DNA of 64,000 bases, taken from assembly GCA_012520935.1 (NCBI GenBank), contig JAAYNG010000076.1, positions 1 to 64,000 of the forward strand. Reading direction: 5' to 3'. The DNA is from Tissierellia bacterium (GTDB lineage: Bacteria > Bacillota > Clostridia > Tissierellales > Peptoniphilaceae). This document shows, piece by piece, positions 54,995 to 64,000 of this stretch. The position numbers and the translations under genes are program-made. The notes beneath the pieces were generated by a model. It saw only the letters and a program-made list of their open reading frames with translations, had not been told where the DNA came from and ran no database searches. How positions within the stretch are numbered: position 1 is the first letter of the stretch; each line of letters begins with the position of its first letter.

Positions 54995-55354
54995 TTATTC
55001 CATGTTTTTTGAATTATTATTTCTCAAATTTTGAACAATAATTCTTCTTATCTTTGCAAAGTTGTCAAACAGCCTGCCTCCAAAGGTTACAATTGCTGCA
55101 TAATATAATGGAACACCCAGCTTTTCACCTAAAAAAGCTAAAAAAGCAGCCAACAGAGCATTGAGGAAAAATCCTGATAAAAAGACTACAGTATCAAATT
55201 TATCTTCCATAATAGCCCTCGTACCACCAAAAATTGAATCTAGGCATGCTAAAATACTCACTGAAATATAAAGTGAGTATTGAGGATTATATGTATAGGG
55301 AAAAATATACCCTATAATAATTCCAATTAGTATTCCAATAAGTATTACTAACAT
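54995..55354 (-). CDS. sbp: Small basic protein family (Sbp, DUF1290)
   Basis: 119 aa membrane protein with three or four hydrophobic segments. ILIGILIGIIIGYIFPYTYN opens it; LACLDSIFGGTRAIMEDKFD is the DUF1290 signature. It sits between DUF881 genes and ftsZ, as in Bacillus, where the function is unknown. The ATG at 55354 overlaps the preceding TGA (TGATG) and is 7 bases after GGAGG; a TTG one codon earlier is less well spaced. Confidence 0.9.
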   Translation of the reverse strand: MLVILIGILIGIIIGYIFPYTYNPQYSLYISVSILACLDSIFGGTRAIMEDKFDTVVFLSGFFLNALLAAFLAFLGEKLGVPLYYAAIVTFGGRLFDNFAKIRRIIVQNLRNNNSKNME

Positions 55355-56076
55355 CAACTGTCCTCCTTAATAGGCTTTGCATACTTAAAATTTCTATCTC
55401 CGGAATATGCCTTTATTGTAATTTCGTCTACAACCGAAGCCTCTAGACCTACTATTTCCTTCAAGCTATCACCATAAGTGTTTGGAGCAGTTACAGAAGC
55501 ATATAATTTATTAGGGTCTCCTATTGCCTTAATATAAAAAGGAGTAGCCATTGCAACATCATTAACCCATATAGTTGGCCCACCACACTGAATACCTGAC
55601 TTCGATGTAAGCCTCTCATCATTTACACTAATAGCTTCTGCACCTGCAAGCCTTAAATCATTTATTATTATTTGAATATCTCCATCATGTACAACATCAA
55701 AATTCACATCATACCAGTCTGGTCTTATTATATCATTGTCATACATTTTTATTATTATACCAGGTCCCTTAACATCATAATAACCCAACTCTATCTTTCG
55801 CTCTTCTATCTCAGCTTTATAATTTTTAATTAAATTATCAGAGCCTTTTTTAGAAGCCTCAATTAATTGTTCTAATCTTGCTTTATTTAGATTTTCCATG
55901 TCTAAAAGTGCTTGATTTTCTTGCTTTATTGCACCAAGTTCATTTACAGCATTTTTAATAGTTTCAAAAGTAACATGGGTATATTTTTCTGGCTTACTTT
56001 TAATCTGCATAACTGTACTAAAAGAAACAAAGCCTGCCAATAAGAGTAAAGTAGTCTTCTTTATAATCTTATTCAT
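55354..56076 (-). CDS. DUF881 family protein, second copy (YlxW-like)
   Basis: 240 aa. An N-terminal membrane helix (about residues 8-25), a coiled coil (about 40-90), and the DUF881 domain: YYDVKGPGIIIKMYDND, IQIIINDLRLAGAEAISVND and CGGPTIWVNDVAMATPFYIKAIGD. A domain of unknown function in division-cluster proteins, probably extracytoplasmic. It is 2 bases after the first copy and related to it by duplication. The stop overlaps sbp. Confidence 0.9.
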   Translation of the reverse strand: MNKIIKKTTLLLLAGFVSFSTVMQIKSKPEKYTHVTFETIKNAVNELGAIKQENQALLDMENLNKARLEQLIEASKKGSDNLIKNYKAEIEERKIELGYYDVKGPGIIIKMYDNDIIRPDWYDVNFDVVHDGDIQIIINDLRLAGAEAISVNDERLTSKSGIQCGGPTIWVNDVAMATPFYIKAIGDPNKLYASVTAPNTYGDSLKEIVGLEASVVDEITIKAYSGDRNFKYAKPIKEDS

Positions 56077-56078
56077 AT

Positions 56079-56810
56079 TTACTCCTTCTTTTCGTCAACA
56101 GGTTTGGAATGTTTAAATGTTCTCTGTTTATCAGCTTTTTGTACTACAACCTCATTCTCTTTTGTTATGTTAACATAAAAATTATAATGCCTTAATTCGT
56201 CCACAATACCATTCTTTATATTTAAAGCAGAATTCATATAATCTGAATTGCCAATTACTCTTACTGTAAGTGGAGTATTGGTAGGCTGGCCATTTATCAT
56301 AACATGGCCCCCTGCCCTTTCAATCTCAGTAAAAGATGTAATTCTTTTATCATTTATTGAAATAGCTTCAGCACCTGCTGCATTCAAAGTAGAAATCATT
56401 TTTAATAACAAGTCTGTATTATTTGCAATTCCCAGGCCTTCACCTATTTCAATAATAGCCTTTGGTTCCGTAATATCGATTATTAACCCTTCTCCAGTAA
56501 GGGCAGTGTAACCGGCATAAGACCTATATAACAAAGCATCATTACGAAGAGAATTAACATAAGCGTCATTATTTGCAGCACTCTCTTCATATTCTCTTAT
56601 CTTTTTTTCCAATTCATCATTTGAAGTCTTTAATTGTTGGTTCAAATCCTTTTCTTTTTTTAATTCAACAGCAATTTGTTGTACCCTTTGAGATGGCATT
56701 GTGCTATCACCAAGAGTTGAACTAACAGTCTTAAAAGTAAGCGACAAAATAATACCTAATAAAACTGTCACAGAACCCACAACTATATAACCTTTATTAA
56801 TCTTAATCAT
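56079..56810 (-). CDS. DUF881 family protein, first copy (YlxX-like)
   Basis: 243 aa with the same layout as its neighbour: membrane helix (about 8-27), coiled coil (about 43-75), then DUF881 with ALTGEGLIIDITEPKAI, LLLKMISTLNAAGAEAISINDKRI and AGGHVMINGQPTNTPLTVRVIG. Two tandem copies between ftsQ and sbp are also typical of Bacillus (ylxW/ylxX). The ATG overlaps the end of ftsQ by 8 bases. Function unknown, probably linked to division. Confidence 0.9.
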   Translation of the reverse strand: MIKINKGYIVVGSVTVLLGIILSLTFKTVSSTLGDSTMPSQRVQQIAVELKKEKDLNQQLKTSNDELEKKIREYEESAANNDAYVNSLRNDALLYRSYAGYTALTGEGLIIDITEPKAIIEIGEGLGIANNTDLLLKMISTLNAAGAEAISINDKRITSFTEIERAGGHVMINGQPTNTPLTVRVIGNSDYMNSALNIKNGIVDELRHYNFYVNITKENEVVVQKADKQRTFKHSKPVDEKKE

Positions 56811-57564
56811 TATTATCTACGCCCTTGTCCCTAATGGTCAAAATAGGATACTTTCCCTTTGTCATATCTATTATATCAAACTCAATTCCCCTTGCATTGA
56901 CATCCTTTACAATTTCATCTAAGAGTTTAAACTTATACTCAGAATCATAATAATCTCCAAATAGTATTTCCTTACCATTATTATATTTTATGGTAATTTG
57001 TTCGCCAACTAAAATAATTTCTTTAAAATCTTTTGTATCTAATTTAAAGAAATTATCAAAAAAAATATCTAATTTTCTATCTTTTATGCTTTTCTTTAAT
57101 GATTCACTATCTTCTGGTAAGAAATCTAAGAAACCTATCAGGTCAACAGTTCCAGCCCTCGCCCTATTCTTTTCCAAAATATTCAATTCCGAATCAAGTA
57201 TAAACCTTTGACCTTCAACCTTCAATACAGCCCTTGGTTCCTTTTCAACTATATTTATTTTTATAGTTCTCGGTAATTTTTTCTCAACTTCAACCACACT
57301 TATATAAGGTTCTGTCTGAAGTTCTTTAATAATAACAGATTTTTTTACTTTAAAAAGGTTATCCCCTCTTTTTACATTAGATAAAGATATAATATTATCT
57401 TTGCTCAATAAAGAATTTCCCTCTACTTGAATATCCTTAATATAAAAAAAAGGAGAATGGTTTAAGAGAATAAAAACAATAACGATTTCTATCGCAATAA
57501 TAATCGCCTTAAGAACCATTCGTCTTTTTAAAACGATTTTAAGTTTTGTCTTTCTATTCTCCAT
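56803..57564 (-). CDS. ftsQ: Cell division protein FtsQ/DivIB
   Basis: 253 aa. A basic cytoplasmic N-terminus (MENRKTKLKIVLKRRMV), one membrane helix (about 19-37), then the POTRA domain beginning FFYIKDIQVEGNSLLSKDNI, with VEVEKKLPRTIKINIVEKEPRAVL, and the beta domain. FtsQ/DivIB joins early and late divisome proteins and binds FtsB/FtsL. 2 bases after murG, with AGAGGATA before its ATG. In many Firmicutes murB or murC lies nearby; neither is here. Confidence 0.93.
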   Translation of the reverse strand: MENRKTKLKIVLKRRMVLKAIIIAIEIVIVFILLNHSPFFYIKDIQVEGNSLLSKDNIISLSNVKRGDNLFKVKKSVIIKELQTEPYISVVEVEKKLPRTIKINIVEKEPRAVLKVEGQRFILDSELNILEKNRARAGTVDLIGFLDFLPEDSESLKKSIKDRKLDIFFDNFFKLDTKDFKEIILVGEQITIKYNNGKEILFGDYYDSEYKFKLLDEIVKDVNARGIEFDIIDMTKGKYPILTIRDKGVDNND

Positions 57565-57565
57565 G

Positions 57566-58645
57566 TTATCCTCTCCGGACCAACCTTATTATCTCATAAA
57601 TTTCTTCATTAGCTTTTATATTTGCAAGCTCATAAGCATTCTTACCCATCTTTTTAAGTAAATCATCATTTAAAAACAATGAATTAATTGTATCAGATAA
57701 AAGCTTTCCATTCAAGTCACTTTCAATTATTAATTTTGAAGCTCCACCTCTTTCATATGCCCTTGCATTATATTCTTGATGATTTTCAGCAGTGTAGGCT
57801 TTTGGAACTAAGATACTTGCAACACTAGCAGCAGAAATTTCCGTTAAAGTCATCATACCGGCACTAGCTACAACTAAATCTGCAGCAAGCATAATAGAGG
57901 GAACATCTTCAGTGTAGTCAATTACCCTATACTTTTCTTTATTATAATTACCTAAGGCTGAAACAAAAGAATCATAATGCCTCTTACCTGTGATATGTAT
58001 CAGGAAAACATTATCTAATAAGTCTCCTTTGATTATTTCAATCAAGGCATTGTTTAAACTTTTCTGTCCCCCACTTCCTCCAAAAGATAAAACTAATTTT
58101 CCTTCTTGTTCATATTTTTCCTTATTTGAATCCTGAAAAAAATCTGGTCTTAAAGGATTTCCTGTCTTATAAACATCACCAGTTATTGTTAATCTTCCTA
58201 TTGTTTCATCAAAAGTAACACACACAGCTGAAGCCTTCTTGGCTAAAAATTTATTTGCAAGTCCTGGGTATGCATTTGTTTCAAGTATAATAGTTGGAAT
58301 CTTCTTCCTTTGTGCCATATATAAAACGGGAAAAGATACATATCCTCCCGTTCCTATAAGCATATTGGGTTTAAAATCATTAATAATTTTTTTTGCATCA
58401 GAAAAACCACCAAGCAATTTAAAAAGTGACCTAATAAGCTTGATGCTAATTTTTCTAGGAATATAACTTACCCTGACTGTTTCAAAGTCAAGACCTGACT
58501 GTCTAACTATTCCACCTTCAGGACCAGTTTCAGTTCCAATATATAAAACTTGAGCATCTTCTTCTCTACTTAAAATTTCCTTTGCAATTGAAATTGCCGG
58601 ATATATATGTCCTCCTGTCCCTCCACCACTAACAATGTATTTCAT
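57566..58645 (-). CDS. murG: UDP-N-acetylglucosamine--N-acetylmuramyl-(pentapeptide) pyrophosphoryl-undecaprenol GlcNAc transferase
   Basis: 359 aa GT-B glycosyltransferase that turns lipid I into lipid II on the inner membrane face. MKYIVSGGGTGGHIYPAISIA is the glycine-rich lipid-binding loop; LSFGGSGGQKSLNNAL and the C-terminal VVASAGMMTLTEISAASVASILVP with ENHQEYNA form the UDP-GlcNAc site. The ATG overlaps the ftsW stop by one base (TAATG). Confidence 0.97.
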   Translation of the reverse strand: MKYIVSGGGTGGHIYPAISIAKEILSREEDAQVLYIGTETGPEGGIVRQSGLDFETVRVSYIPRKISIKLIRSLFKLLGGFSDAKKIINDFKPNMLIGTGGYVSFPVLYMAQRKKIPTIILETNAYPGLANKFLAKKASAVCVTFDETIGRLTITGDVYKTGNPLRPDFFQDSNKEKYEQEGKLVLSFGGSGGQKSLNNALIEIIKGDLLDNVFLIHITGKRHYDSFVSALGNYNKEKYRVIDYTEDVPSIMLAADLVVASAGMMTLTEISAASVASILVPKAYTAENHQEYNARAYERGGASKLIIESDLNGKLLSDTINSLFLNDDLLKKMGKNAYELANIKANEEIYEIIRLVRRG

Positions 58646-59775
58646 TAGTCAACCTCTTCCCTATGTTTTGATATATTTAATAGTATACCCGACATGGCCA
58701 TAAAAACAACAAGAGATGTTCCTCCATATGAAATAAATGGGAGAGTAATCCCCTTAGTAGGTAGTGCACTGAGAGCAACTAAAACATGGAGTAGGGATTG
58801 AGAAAATATTAAAAAAGTTATACCTGTAGCCAAATACTTTCCGAAAGGGTCTTTTACATTGTTTGCAATAGAAAAACCTCTAAAAACAAATATCAATAAC
58901 AATGTAATATAAGCAAGAGAACCAATTAACCCCAACTCTTCTCCCAAGATAGAAAAAATAAAATCATTATAACATAAGCTCAAGTAAAAATATTTCTGAA
59001 CACTTTTACCCAAGCCTAAACCAGTAACTCCTCCAGACCCCAGAGCATAAAGTGATTGTACTGCCTGCATTCCTGTTCCTAACCTATCTTCAAAGGGGTT
59101 TCTAAATACCATAAATCTTTTAAACCTATATGGTTCAAAATATATGGCTAAAAAAATAAAAGCAGCTCCACCTATTACTCCTAAAAAAGCATAAGGTAGT
59201 CTTAGACCTCCAATAAATGCAACTACACCAAGAGTTGCAACTATAACTGCAGATGTTCCCAAATCGCTTTGTAAGATAATAAGACCAACAACAATCATTA
59301 TTATAGCAACCAATTGTGCAGTTCTTTTAAAGCTACCAATTTCATTTTTATTATTTGCCAAAAATCCCGACACAGCAACAATAGAAGCTAACTTTAGGGC
59401 ATCTGATGGCATAAATTCAAAACCACCTAGTCTGACCCACCTATAAGCACCCATGTGTTCCTGCCCAAAGGGGCTAAAAATAAGTAAATTCAATATAACT
59501 CCTAAAACAAAAATTGGGATTCTCAACCTTCTCCAAACACGATAATCTATTATGGCACCAAACCACATAAAAACAAGACCAATAACCATGGCCTTCAATT
59601 GATTTTTAAAAAAAACATCGGTTTCTCCGTTTTTTAGAAGACTTTCTGGCCAACTGGCACTATAAACCATTATTAAGCCAAGAGCGATAAGTACAAATAC
59701 CGTAAACAGCAAAATAAAGTCTATCTTCCTTTTTTTCTTCTGCTTACTTTTCTCCTTATTGTTTTTCTCTGCCAT
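58645..59775 (-). CDS. ftsW: Peptidoglycan glycosyltransferase FtsW (SEDS family)
   Basis: 376 aa with ten predicted membrane helices after a basic 20-residue N-terminus. SEDS motifs: SALPTKGITLPFISYGGTSL near the C-terminus, NDFIFSILGEELGLIGS, and QSDLGTSAVIV. FtsW polymerises lipid II at the septum with its class B PBP, here the first gene of the cluster. The stop overlaps murG and the start overlaps murD (both TAATG). Could be called RodA-like, but the dcw location favours FtsW. Confidence 0.95.
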   Translation of the reverse strand: MAEKNNKEKSKQKKKRKIDFILLFTVFVLIALGLIMVYSASWPESLLKNGETDVFFKNQLKAMVIGLVFMWFGAIIDYRVWRRLRIPIFVLGVILNLLIFSPFGQEHMGAYRWVRLGGFEFMPSDALKLASIVAVSGFLANNKNEIGSFKRTAQLVAIIMIVVGLIILQSDLGTSAVIVATLGVVAFIGGLRLPYAFLGVIGGAAFIFLAIYFEPYRFKRFMVFRNPFEDRLGTGMQAVQSLYALGSGGVTGLGLGKSVQKYFYLSLCYNDFIFSILGEELGLIGSLAYITLLLIFVFRGFSIANNVKDPFGKYLATGITFLIFSQSLLHVLVALSALPTKGITLPFISYGGTSLVVFMAMSGILLNISKHREEVD

Positions 59776-61130
59776 TATATCCTCTCCTTTAAGTGTCCAA
59801 CAATGGCTTTAAAGTCTCTCCCCCGTTCTTCAAAATTATTATACATTCCCCAAGAAGCACAAGCTGGAGATAATAGAACATTAGTCCCTGACTCTGACGA
59901 ATAAAAGGCAAGTTTAACAGCCTCTTCCATGTTGTCTACCAATTCAATATTTGTAAAGCTTGACCTTAATGCAGATGCACGCATTTTATCTCTTGTCGCC
60001 CCCATTAATATTAATAAATAGACTTTTTTATGATAATGTTCAGAAAGTTCATCGAAGTTTGCTTCCTTGTCGTATCCCCCACCTATTAATATTATTGGAG
60101 CTTCAACTGCTTCTATTGCCTTAATTGTAGACTCAGGATTTGTACCCTTAGAGTCATTATAGAACTTAACCCCACCTATATCTCTAACAAATTCAATCCT
60201 ATGTTCAACGCCTTTGAAATTTGAAACCGCAACTTTTATTTTTTCTGGCTCAATACCTATAAAATATGTCAACGCAACAGCTGAAAGCACATTTTCCAGA
60301 TTATGACTACCAAGTAATTTTATATCAGAAACATCCATAATTTCTATATTATGTCCATTATTAGAAACAAAGATTTTGCCATTTTGAACAAAAGCCCCAT
60401 CAGAGTTTATTTTTTCTTTAGAAGTCTTTATCAACCTAGCACCATTATTTATTTCCATCTGAGAAAGATATTGGTCATCTATATTTATTACTGTAATATC
60501 CCCTTCTCCTTGATTATTTAAAATCTTCCTTTTTGCATTAGCATATGCTTCGAAACTCCCATGCCAATCTATATGGTCCGGTGTAATATTTGTAATTAAG
60601 GAAGCTTCTGGTTTAAAAGTTGAAGTATGTTCCAATTGAAAAGAACTTGTTTCTATAACAAAATAATCATCCTCTTTGGATTCGAAAATGTAATCTAGCA
60701 TACCAACTCCTATATTGCCAACAAGTTGAGTCTTCTTACCGGCAGTTTTTAAAATTTCTGCAATTAATGATACAACTGTAGTTTTACCATTTGTCCCAGA
60801 AACTGCGATAATATGCTTGGTATTTGAAATTCTGTAAGCGAGTTCAAGATCAGAAACTACTTCAATGCCAAGTTCCTTTGCCTTGTCAAATATTGCTAGT
60901 GAAGGCTTAATGCCTGGACTTTTTAGGAGCAAATCAAACCCTTCCAAATCAATATCATTTTCTCCTAAATGATATTTTAAATTTTCATAAGCTTTAAGTC
61001 CTTCAATTGTTTTTTCTAACTCCTGCTCTGTTCTAGAGTCTAAAATCGTCAAATCCCAACCCAATCTAGAAAGTGCCTTAACAGCTGAAACCCCTGTAAT
61101 ACTTAATCCAAAAATTAAACATTTTTTCAT
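59775..61130 (-). CDS. murD: UDP-N-acetylmuramoyl-L-alanine--D-glutamate ligase
   Basis: 451 aa Mur ligase adding D-Glu to UDP-MurNAc-Ala. MKKCLIFGLSITGVSAVKAL is the UDP-binding start; AVSGTNGKTTVVSLIAEI is the ATP loop; ITPDHIDWHGSFEAYANAKR and FYNDSKGTNPESTIKAIE are ligase signatures. The chosen ATG at 61130 has AAGGGGTG upstream; a frame ten codons longer lies inside mraY. Its stop overlaps ftsW. Confidence 0.97.
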   Translation of the reverse strand: MKKCLIFGLSITGVSAVKALSRLGWDLTILDSRTEQELEKTIEGLKAYENLKYHLGENDIDLEGFDLLLKSPGIKPSLAIFDKAKELGIEVVSDLELAYRISNTKHIIAVSGTNGKTTVVSLIAEILKTAGKKTQLVGNIGVGMLDYIFESKEDDYFVIETSSFQLEHTSTFKPEASLITNITPDHIDWHGSFEAYANAKRKILNNQGEGDITVINIDDQYLSQMEINNGARLIKTSKEKINSDGAFVQNGKIFVSNNGHNIEIMDVSDIKLLGSHNLENVLSAVALTYFIGIEPEKIKVAVSNFKGVEHRIEFVRDIGGVKFYNDSKGTNPESTIKAIEAVEAPIILIGGGYDKEANFDELSEHYHKKVYLLILMGATRDKMRASALRSSFTNIELVDNMEEAVKLAFYSSESGTNVLLSPACASWGMYNNFEERGRDFKAIVGHLKERI

Positions 61131-61134
61131 TTCT

Positions 61135-62091
61135 TCACCCCTTATATCCAATAATGCCAAGAATTGATGTCATGATTTGAATTATTACAAAAAATAATAC
61201 GACCTTCTTTTCATTATCCCATTTTTTTTGAAAATGATAATGAATAGGAGACATTAAAAAAATTCTTTTCTTATGTTTTTTATAATACCAAACCTGTAAA
61301 ATTACTGATAAAGCTTCAAATAAGTATATAAAGCCTGCAATAGGAATAAATAAGGAGCTTTCAGTTAGTAAACAAAGACCTGCAATTGCACCACCTATTG
61401 CCATAGAACCTGTGTCCCCCATAAAGATTTTAGCTGGATACTTGTTATATAATAAAAATCCTAATAAGCCTCCAATTAAAGCTAAAGAAAAAATCACTAC
61501 CTCTCCCAAGCCCTGTTTGTATCCAACATAAGCTGTAAACACAAAAAAGAAGACTGAAACACTTGATGCTAAACCGTCTAATCCATCAAGTAAATTAGCA
61601 CTATTAACTGTTCCAACAATTACAACCATAATAAATGGAGTGAAAAATAAGCCTAAAGATATTTCTCCACCGATAAATGGCAACATTAGGCTATCACTTT
61701 TCTTGAATTGATAGAAGGCTAGTAAAAAAGCAAATGCAAATTGTAAAACTAATTTTTGTTTTTCATTTAAACCCAAATTTCTCTCTTTTTTACCCTTAAT
61801 ATAGTCATCTAAAAAACCTATTATAGAAAAAGAAATCATTGACATGGATAGAAGGAAGAGATTTAACAAGTCTACTTTGTCTTTGAAAAAAATATAATAA
61901 ATACAACTCACAAGGAGGGTAGATATAATAAAAATAAACCCTCCCATTATTGGTGTTCCTTCTTTTTCTAGGTGGACAACTGCGCCAACATTTCTTTCAG
62001 TTTGTCCCATACCAAGCTTTTTTACAACCTTTATTACATAAGGGCCAATTAATGCAGCTATAATAAAAGACACTAATATAGAACTAGCCAT
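61135..62091 (-). CDS. mraY: Phospho-N-acetylmuramoyl-pentapeptide transferase
   Basis: 318 aa, about ten membrane helices. MraY makes lipid I from UDP-MurNAc-pentapeptide and undecaprenyl phosphate. GTPIMGGFIFI, FLDDYIKGKKERNLGLNEKQKL, NSANLLDGLDGLASSVS and the C-terminal MSPIHYHFQKKWDNEKKVV carry the conserved Asp and His residues. The ATG at 62091 is right after CGGAGG; an earlier in-frame start lies before that site and is rejected. murF, usually upstream, is not present. Confidence 0.97.
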   Translation of the reverse strand: MASSILVSFIIAALIGPYVIKVVKKLGMGQTERNVGAVVHLEKEGTPIMGGFIFIISTLLVSCIYYIFFKDKVDLLNLFLLSMSMISFSIIGFLDDYIKGKKERNLGLNEKQKLVLQFAFAFLLAFYQFKKSDSLMLPFIGGEISLGLFFTPFIMVVIVGTVNSANLLDGLDGLASSVSVFFFVFTAYVGYKQGLGEVVIFSLALIGGLLGFLLYNKYPAKIFMGDTGSMAIGGAIAGLCLLTESSLFIPIAGFIYLFEALSVILQVWYYKKHKKRIFLMSPIHYHFQKKWDNEKKVVLFFVIIQIMTSILGIIGYKG

Positions 62092-62114
62092 ATTTCCTCC
62101 GAACAACTTAGAAA

Positions 62115-64000
62115 CTATTCTCCAAGCTCTATTTTAATTTCTACACTTCCATCTATTACACTACCTGCTGCAGGCATTTGAGAAACTACCTTATTTCCTG
62201 AGCCAATACTATAAGAATTTCCTATGGAATCTAAAATCTTTACTGCCTCACTTCTTTTTAAACCAACTAAGTCAGGCATGATTTTTTCTTCTTGACCGCC
62301 GAGTTTTAATATTACTGAAGAATTTTCGTCTATAGGACTTCCCTCTGGTAAAGATTGGGATAAAACAAAATCTGTTTTTGTTGGTTCATCAAACTCACTT
62401 TTAAAAGGAATTTCTAAATTATCTAACATTTTCCCAGCATCTAAAGTCTTCATCCCAACAAGATTAGGCATATTTTTAACTTGATTTTTTTCTTCATTGC
62501 CCACAATACCTAAATATGGAAGAGCCCTATCAAAAATATTATCTAGTAACGCCGCTGCAACAACCCCACCATTTTTATACCTTGTTTTTGGTTCATCAAC
62601 CATTGCAAGAAAAATAATTTTAGGATCTTCTGCAGGAATTGTAGCAATCATTGTTGCAAGTATATGGTCTTCAGAGTATTTTCCATTTGCAAATTTAATA
62701 CTTGTACCAGTTTTACCGCCAATACTATAGCCTACCCTTCGAATTTTTCTTCCGGTACCACTCTCAACCGTCTCCTTCATCATTGAATTTACTGCATCAG
62801 ATGTTTCTTTAGATAAAACCTTCCTTCTAACAAAGGGTTCAGTCTTCTCAACTACTTCATTTTTTTCATTGATTAGGCTATCAACAATATATGGTCTCAT
62901 CAAATCTCCGCCATTAACTATGCATGAAGCTCCGGTTATAAGCTGTATAGGAGTAATTGAGAGTCCATGTCCATAAGAAGTTGTAGCCAAGTTAATCGCT
63001 TTAAACCTATCATAGGATGGAATTAGTCCTTCACTTTCCCCATAAAGGTCTAAACCTGTACTCTCTCCAAAACCAAAGCTGTTTAAATACTTATAGTAAG
63101 TATCTATCCCAATATCAAGTCCCAACCTAATAAAGGTTATATTGCATGACTCCTTAAATCCATACCTTAAAGTAATAAGACCATGAGGGTCATCATAATT
63201 ATAACACCTTAAAGGTGTATCTTTAAAATCAGTAAATATACCGTTGCATAAATACTTACTATTAGTAGTAGCAACTCCTTCTTCCAATCCAATAGCTGCA
63301 GTGAAAACTTTAAAGGTTGACCCTGGCTCATATACATTTGAGATATTATCATTTCTCCAAGTATCATACCAAGCCTTTAATAATTGATCTTGGTCCATCC
63401 CTTCCCTAGCCTCTCTTTCAGCTTCATTTCTAGGCTCTCTTGGATTATTCAAGTCATAATCAGGATATGCAGCCATAGCAAGAATTTTACCTGTTTTTGG
63501 CTCCATGGCAATTATGTGTGTCTTTAAAGCGGAAGTATCTTCATAACTTTTTTTCAATGCTTCTTCACATATCTGTTGAAGTTCCATATCAATTGTAGTC
63601 ACAACCGAAAGACCATCAGAAGATTGATATTCTTTCTTATCTGTAAGAGGTAGAGGATTTCCCTTGTTATCCGTCATAGTAACCATCCTGCCCCTTGTAC
63701 CGGTTAAAAAGTTATTATACCTATTCTCTATGCCTTCAATACCGTTATTGTCAATATCTGTAAAGCCAATTATGTAAGAAGCATTTGAAGCAAATGGATA
63801 GTATCTTTGCCTACCCTCTTCTACTCGAAGCCCTCTTACCTTTAAGTCTTTAAGCTTTTCTGCCTGGTCTTTTTCTATCCATTGGGTAATTTTAAAGTTT
63901 CCTTGTCGATTGATTAGTCTATCATAAAATATTGATTTTTCAAGCCCGGTTATTGTTGATATATCGTCTGCAAGTTTTTCCAAGTCTATTTCATCAGGTA
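62115..64000 (-). CDS. Class B penicillin-binding protein with two PASTA domains (FtsI/SpoVD-like), partial
   Basis: The C-terminal 628 codons are visible; the N-terminus, with its expected membrane helix, lies beyond the right edge. The dimerisation domain is followed by a transpeptidase domain with GSTFKVFTAAIG (SxxK active-site Ser), FKESCNITFIRLG (SxN motif) and SIGGKTGTSIKF (KTG). Two PASTA repeats end the protein (MPNLVGMKTLDAGKML and MPDLVGLKRSEAVKIL). It cross-links septal peptidoglycan with FtsW. PASTA repeats are seen in SpoVD, PBP2x and Firmicute FtsI; without sporulation genes nearby a vegetative FtsI role is favoured. Confidence 0.95.
   Translation of the reverse strand, partial: PDEIDLEKLADDISTITGLEKSIFYDRLINRQGNFKITQWIEKDQAEKLKDLKVRGLRVEEGRQRYYPFASNASYIIGFTDIDNNGIEGIENRYNNFLTGTRGRMVTMTDNKGNPLPLTDKKEYQSSDGLSVVTTIDMELQQICEEALKKSYEDTSALKTHIIAMEPKTGKILAMAAYPDYDLNNPREPRNEAEREAREGMDQDQLLKAWYDTWRNDNISNVYEPGSTFKVFTAAIGLEEGVATTNSKYLCNGIFTDFKDTPLRCYNYDDPHGLITLRYGFKESCNITFIRLGLDIGIDTYYKYLNSFGFGESTGLDLYGESEGLIPSYDRFKAINLATTSYGHGLSITPIQLITGASCIVNGGDLMRPYIVDSLINEKNEVVEKTEPFVRRKVLSKETSDAVNSMMKETVESGTGRKIRRVGYSIGGKTGTSIKFANGKYSEDHILATMIATIPAEDPKIIFLAMVDEPKTRYKNGGVVAAALLDNIFDRALPYLGIVGNEEKNQVKNMPNLVGMKTLDAGKMLDNLEIPFKSEFDEPTKTDFVLSQSLPEGSPIDENSSVILKLGGQEEKIMPDLVGLKRSEAVKILDSIGNSYSIGSGNKVVSQMPAAGSVIDGSVEIKIELGE

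Overview
The window is chromosomal DNA from a low-GC, Gram-positive, anaerobic bacterium. Clostridia-type gene neighbourhoods (IreB, YloU/FakA, DUF881 pair, Sbp, SpoIID, HemZ), strong AGGAGG ribosome binding sites, sigma-A promoters, an amino-acid/CoA-transferase metabolism and a B12-dependent methyl-transfer operon suggest a Tissierellia/Peptoniphilaceae-like Firmicute. The genus is a guess. No mobile element, prophage, CRISPR array, rRNA or tRNA gene was seen. Almost all DNA is coding, in tightly packed operons that mostly run on the minus strand.

Layout. (1) 1-4688, minus: AI-2E-type permease, alaS, ireB, ruvX and a DUF1292 gene cut by the window edge. (2) 4972-6378, plus: an AGCS sodium/alanine symporter. 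(3) 6454-19296, minus: yajC-secD-secF-recJ-relA-dtd-MBL hydrolase-hemZ-asnS-leuS, read from a good promoter before yajC. (4) 19361-25035, minus: ruvC-ruvA-ruvB-spoIID-like-queA-tgt, then an unrecognised 237-aa gene. (5) 25980-28595, minus: the RNase P RNA gene followed by a macrodomain protein, a transglutaminase-like protein and a protein with an MltG-like LysM segment. (6) 28694-35097, plus: U32 protease/RNA hydroxylase family protein, mutS2, argS, read from a promoter placed back-to-back with that of rnpB. (7) 35165-38478: a two-subunit CoA-transferase (minus) and a hydroxyacyl-CoA dehydrogenase plus lipoprotein (plus), divergent from a shared control region. (8) 38608-40563, plus: 1-Cys peroxiredoxin and tmcAL. 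(9) 40636-46203, minus: yloU-fakA-recG-rsmD-coaD-coiled-coil protein. (10) 46323-53211, minus: pcp and an operon of three UroD-fold methyltransferases, a corrinoid protein, a corrinoid reductive activase and a CobW-type GTPase. (11) 53357-64000, minus: a division and cell wall (dcw) cluster, ftsI/spoVD-like-mraY-murD-ftsW-murG-ftsQ-DUF881-DUF881-sbp-ftsZ-nrdR.

How they work together. Most genes are housekeeping: tRNA charging (Ala, Leu, Asn, Arg) and queuosine modification, protein export (SecDF-YajC), Holliday junction processing (RuvABC, RecG, MutS2, RecJ), stringent response, and septal peptidoglycan synthesis. The least ordinary part is the corrinoid operon. It carries a complete methyl-shuttle core (B12 protein, two zinc-type UroD methyltransferases, an ATP-dependent reactivator), but no recognisable methylamine-, methanol- or MtrH-type methyltransferase and no Wood-Ljungdahl genes. 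It also carries a shortened third UroD paralogue that lacks the usual zinc-binding histidine. Its methyl donor and acceptor cannot be read from the sequence. It is the best candidate here for an undescribed pathway.

Several start codons were placed by ribosome binding site rather than by longest frame. The macrodomain gene is the clearest case, because its longest frame runs back into the RNase P RNA.
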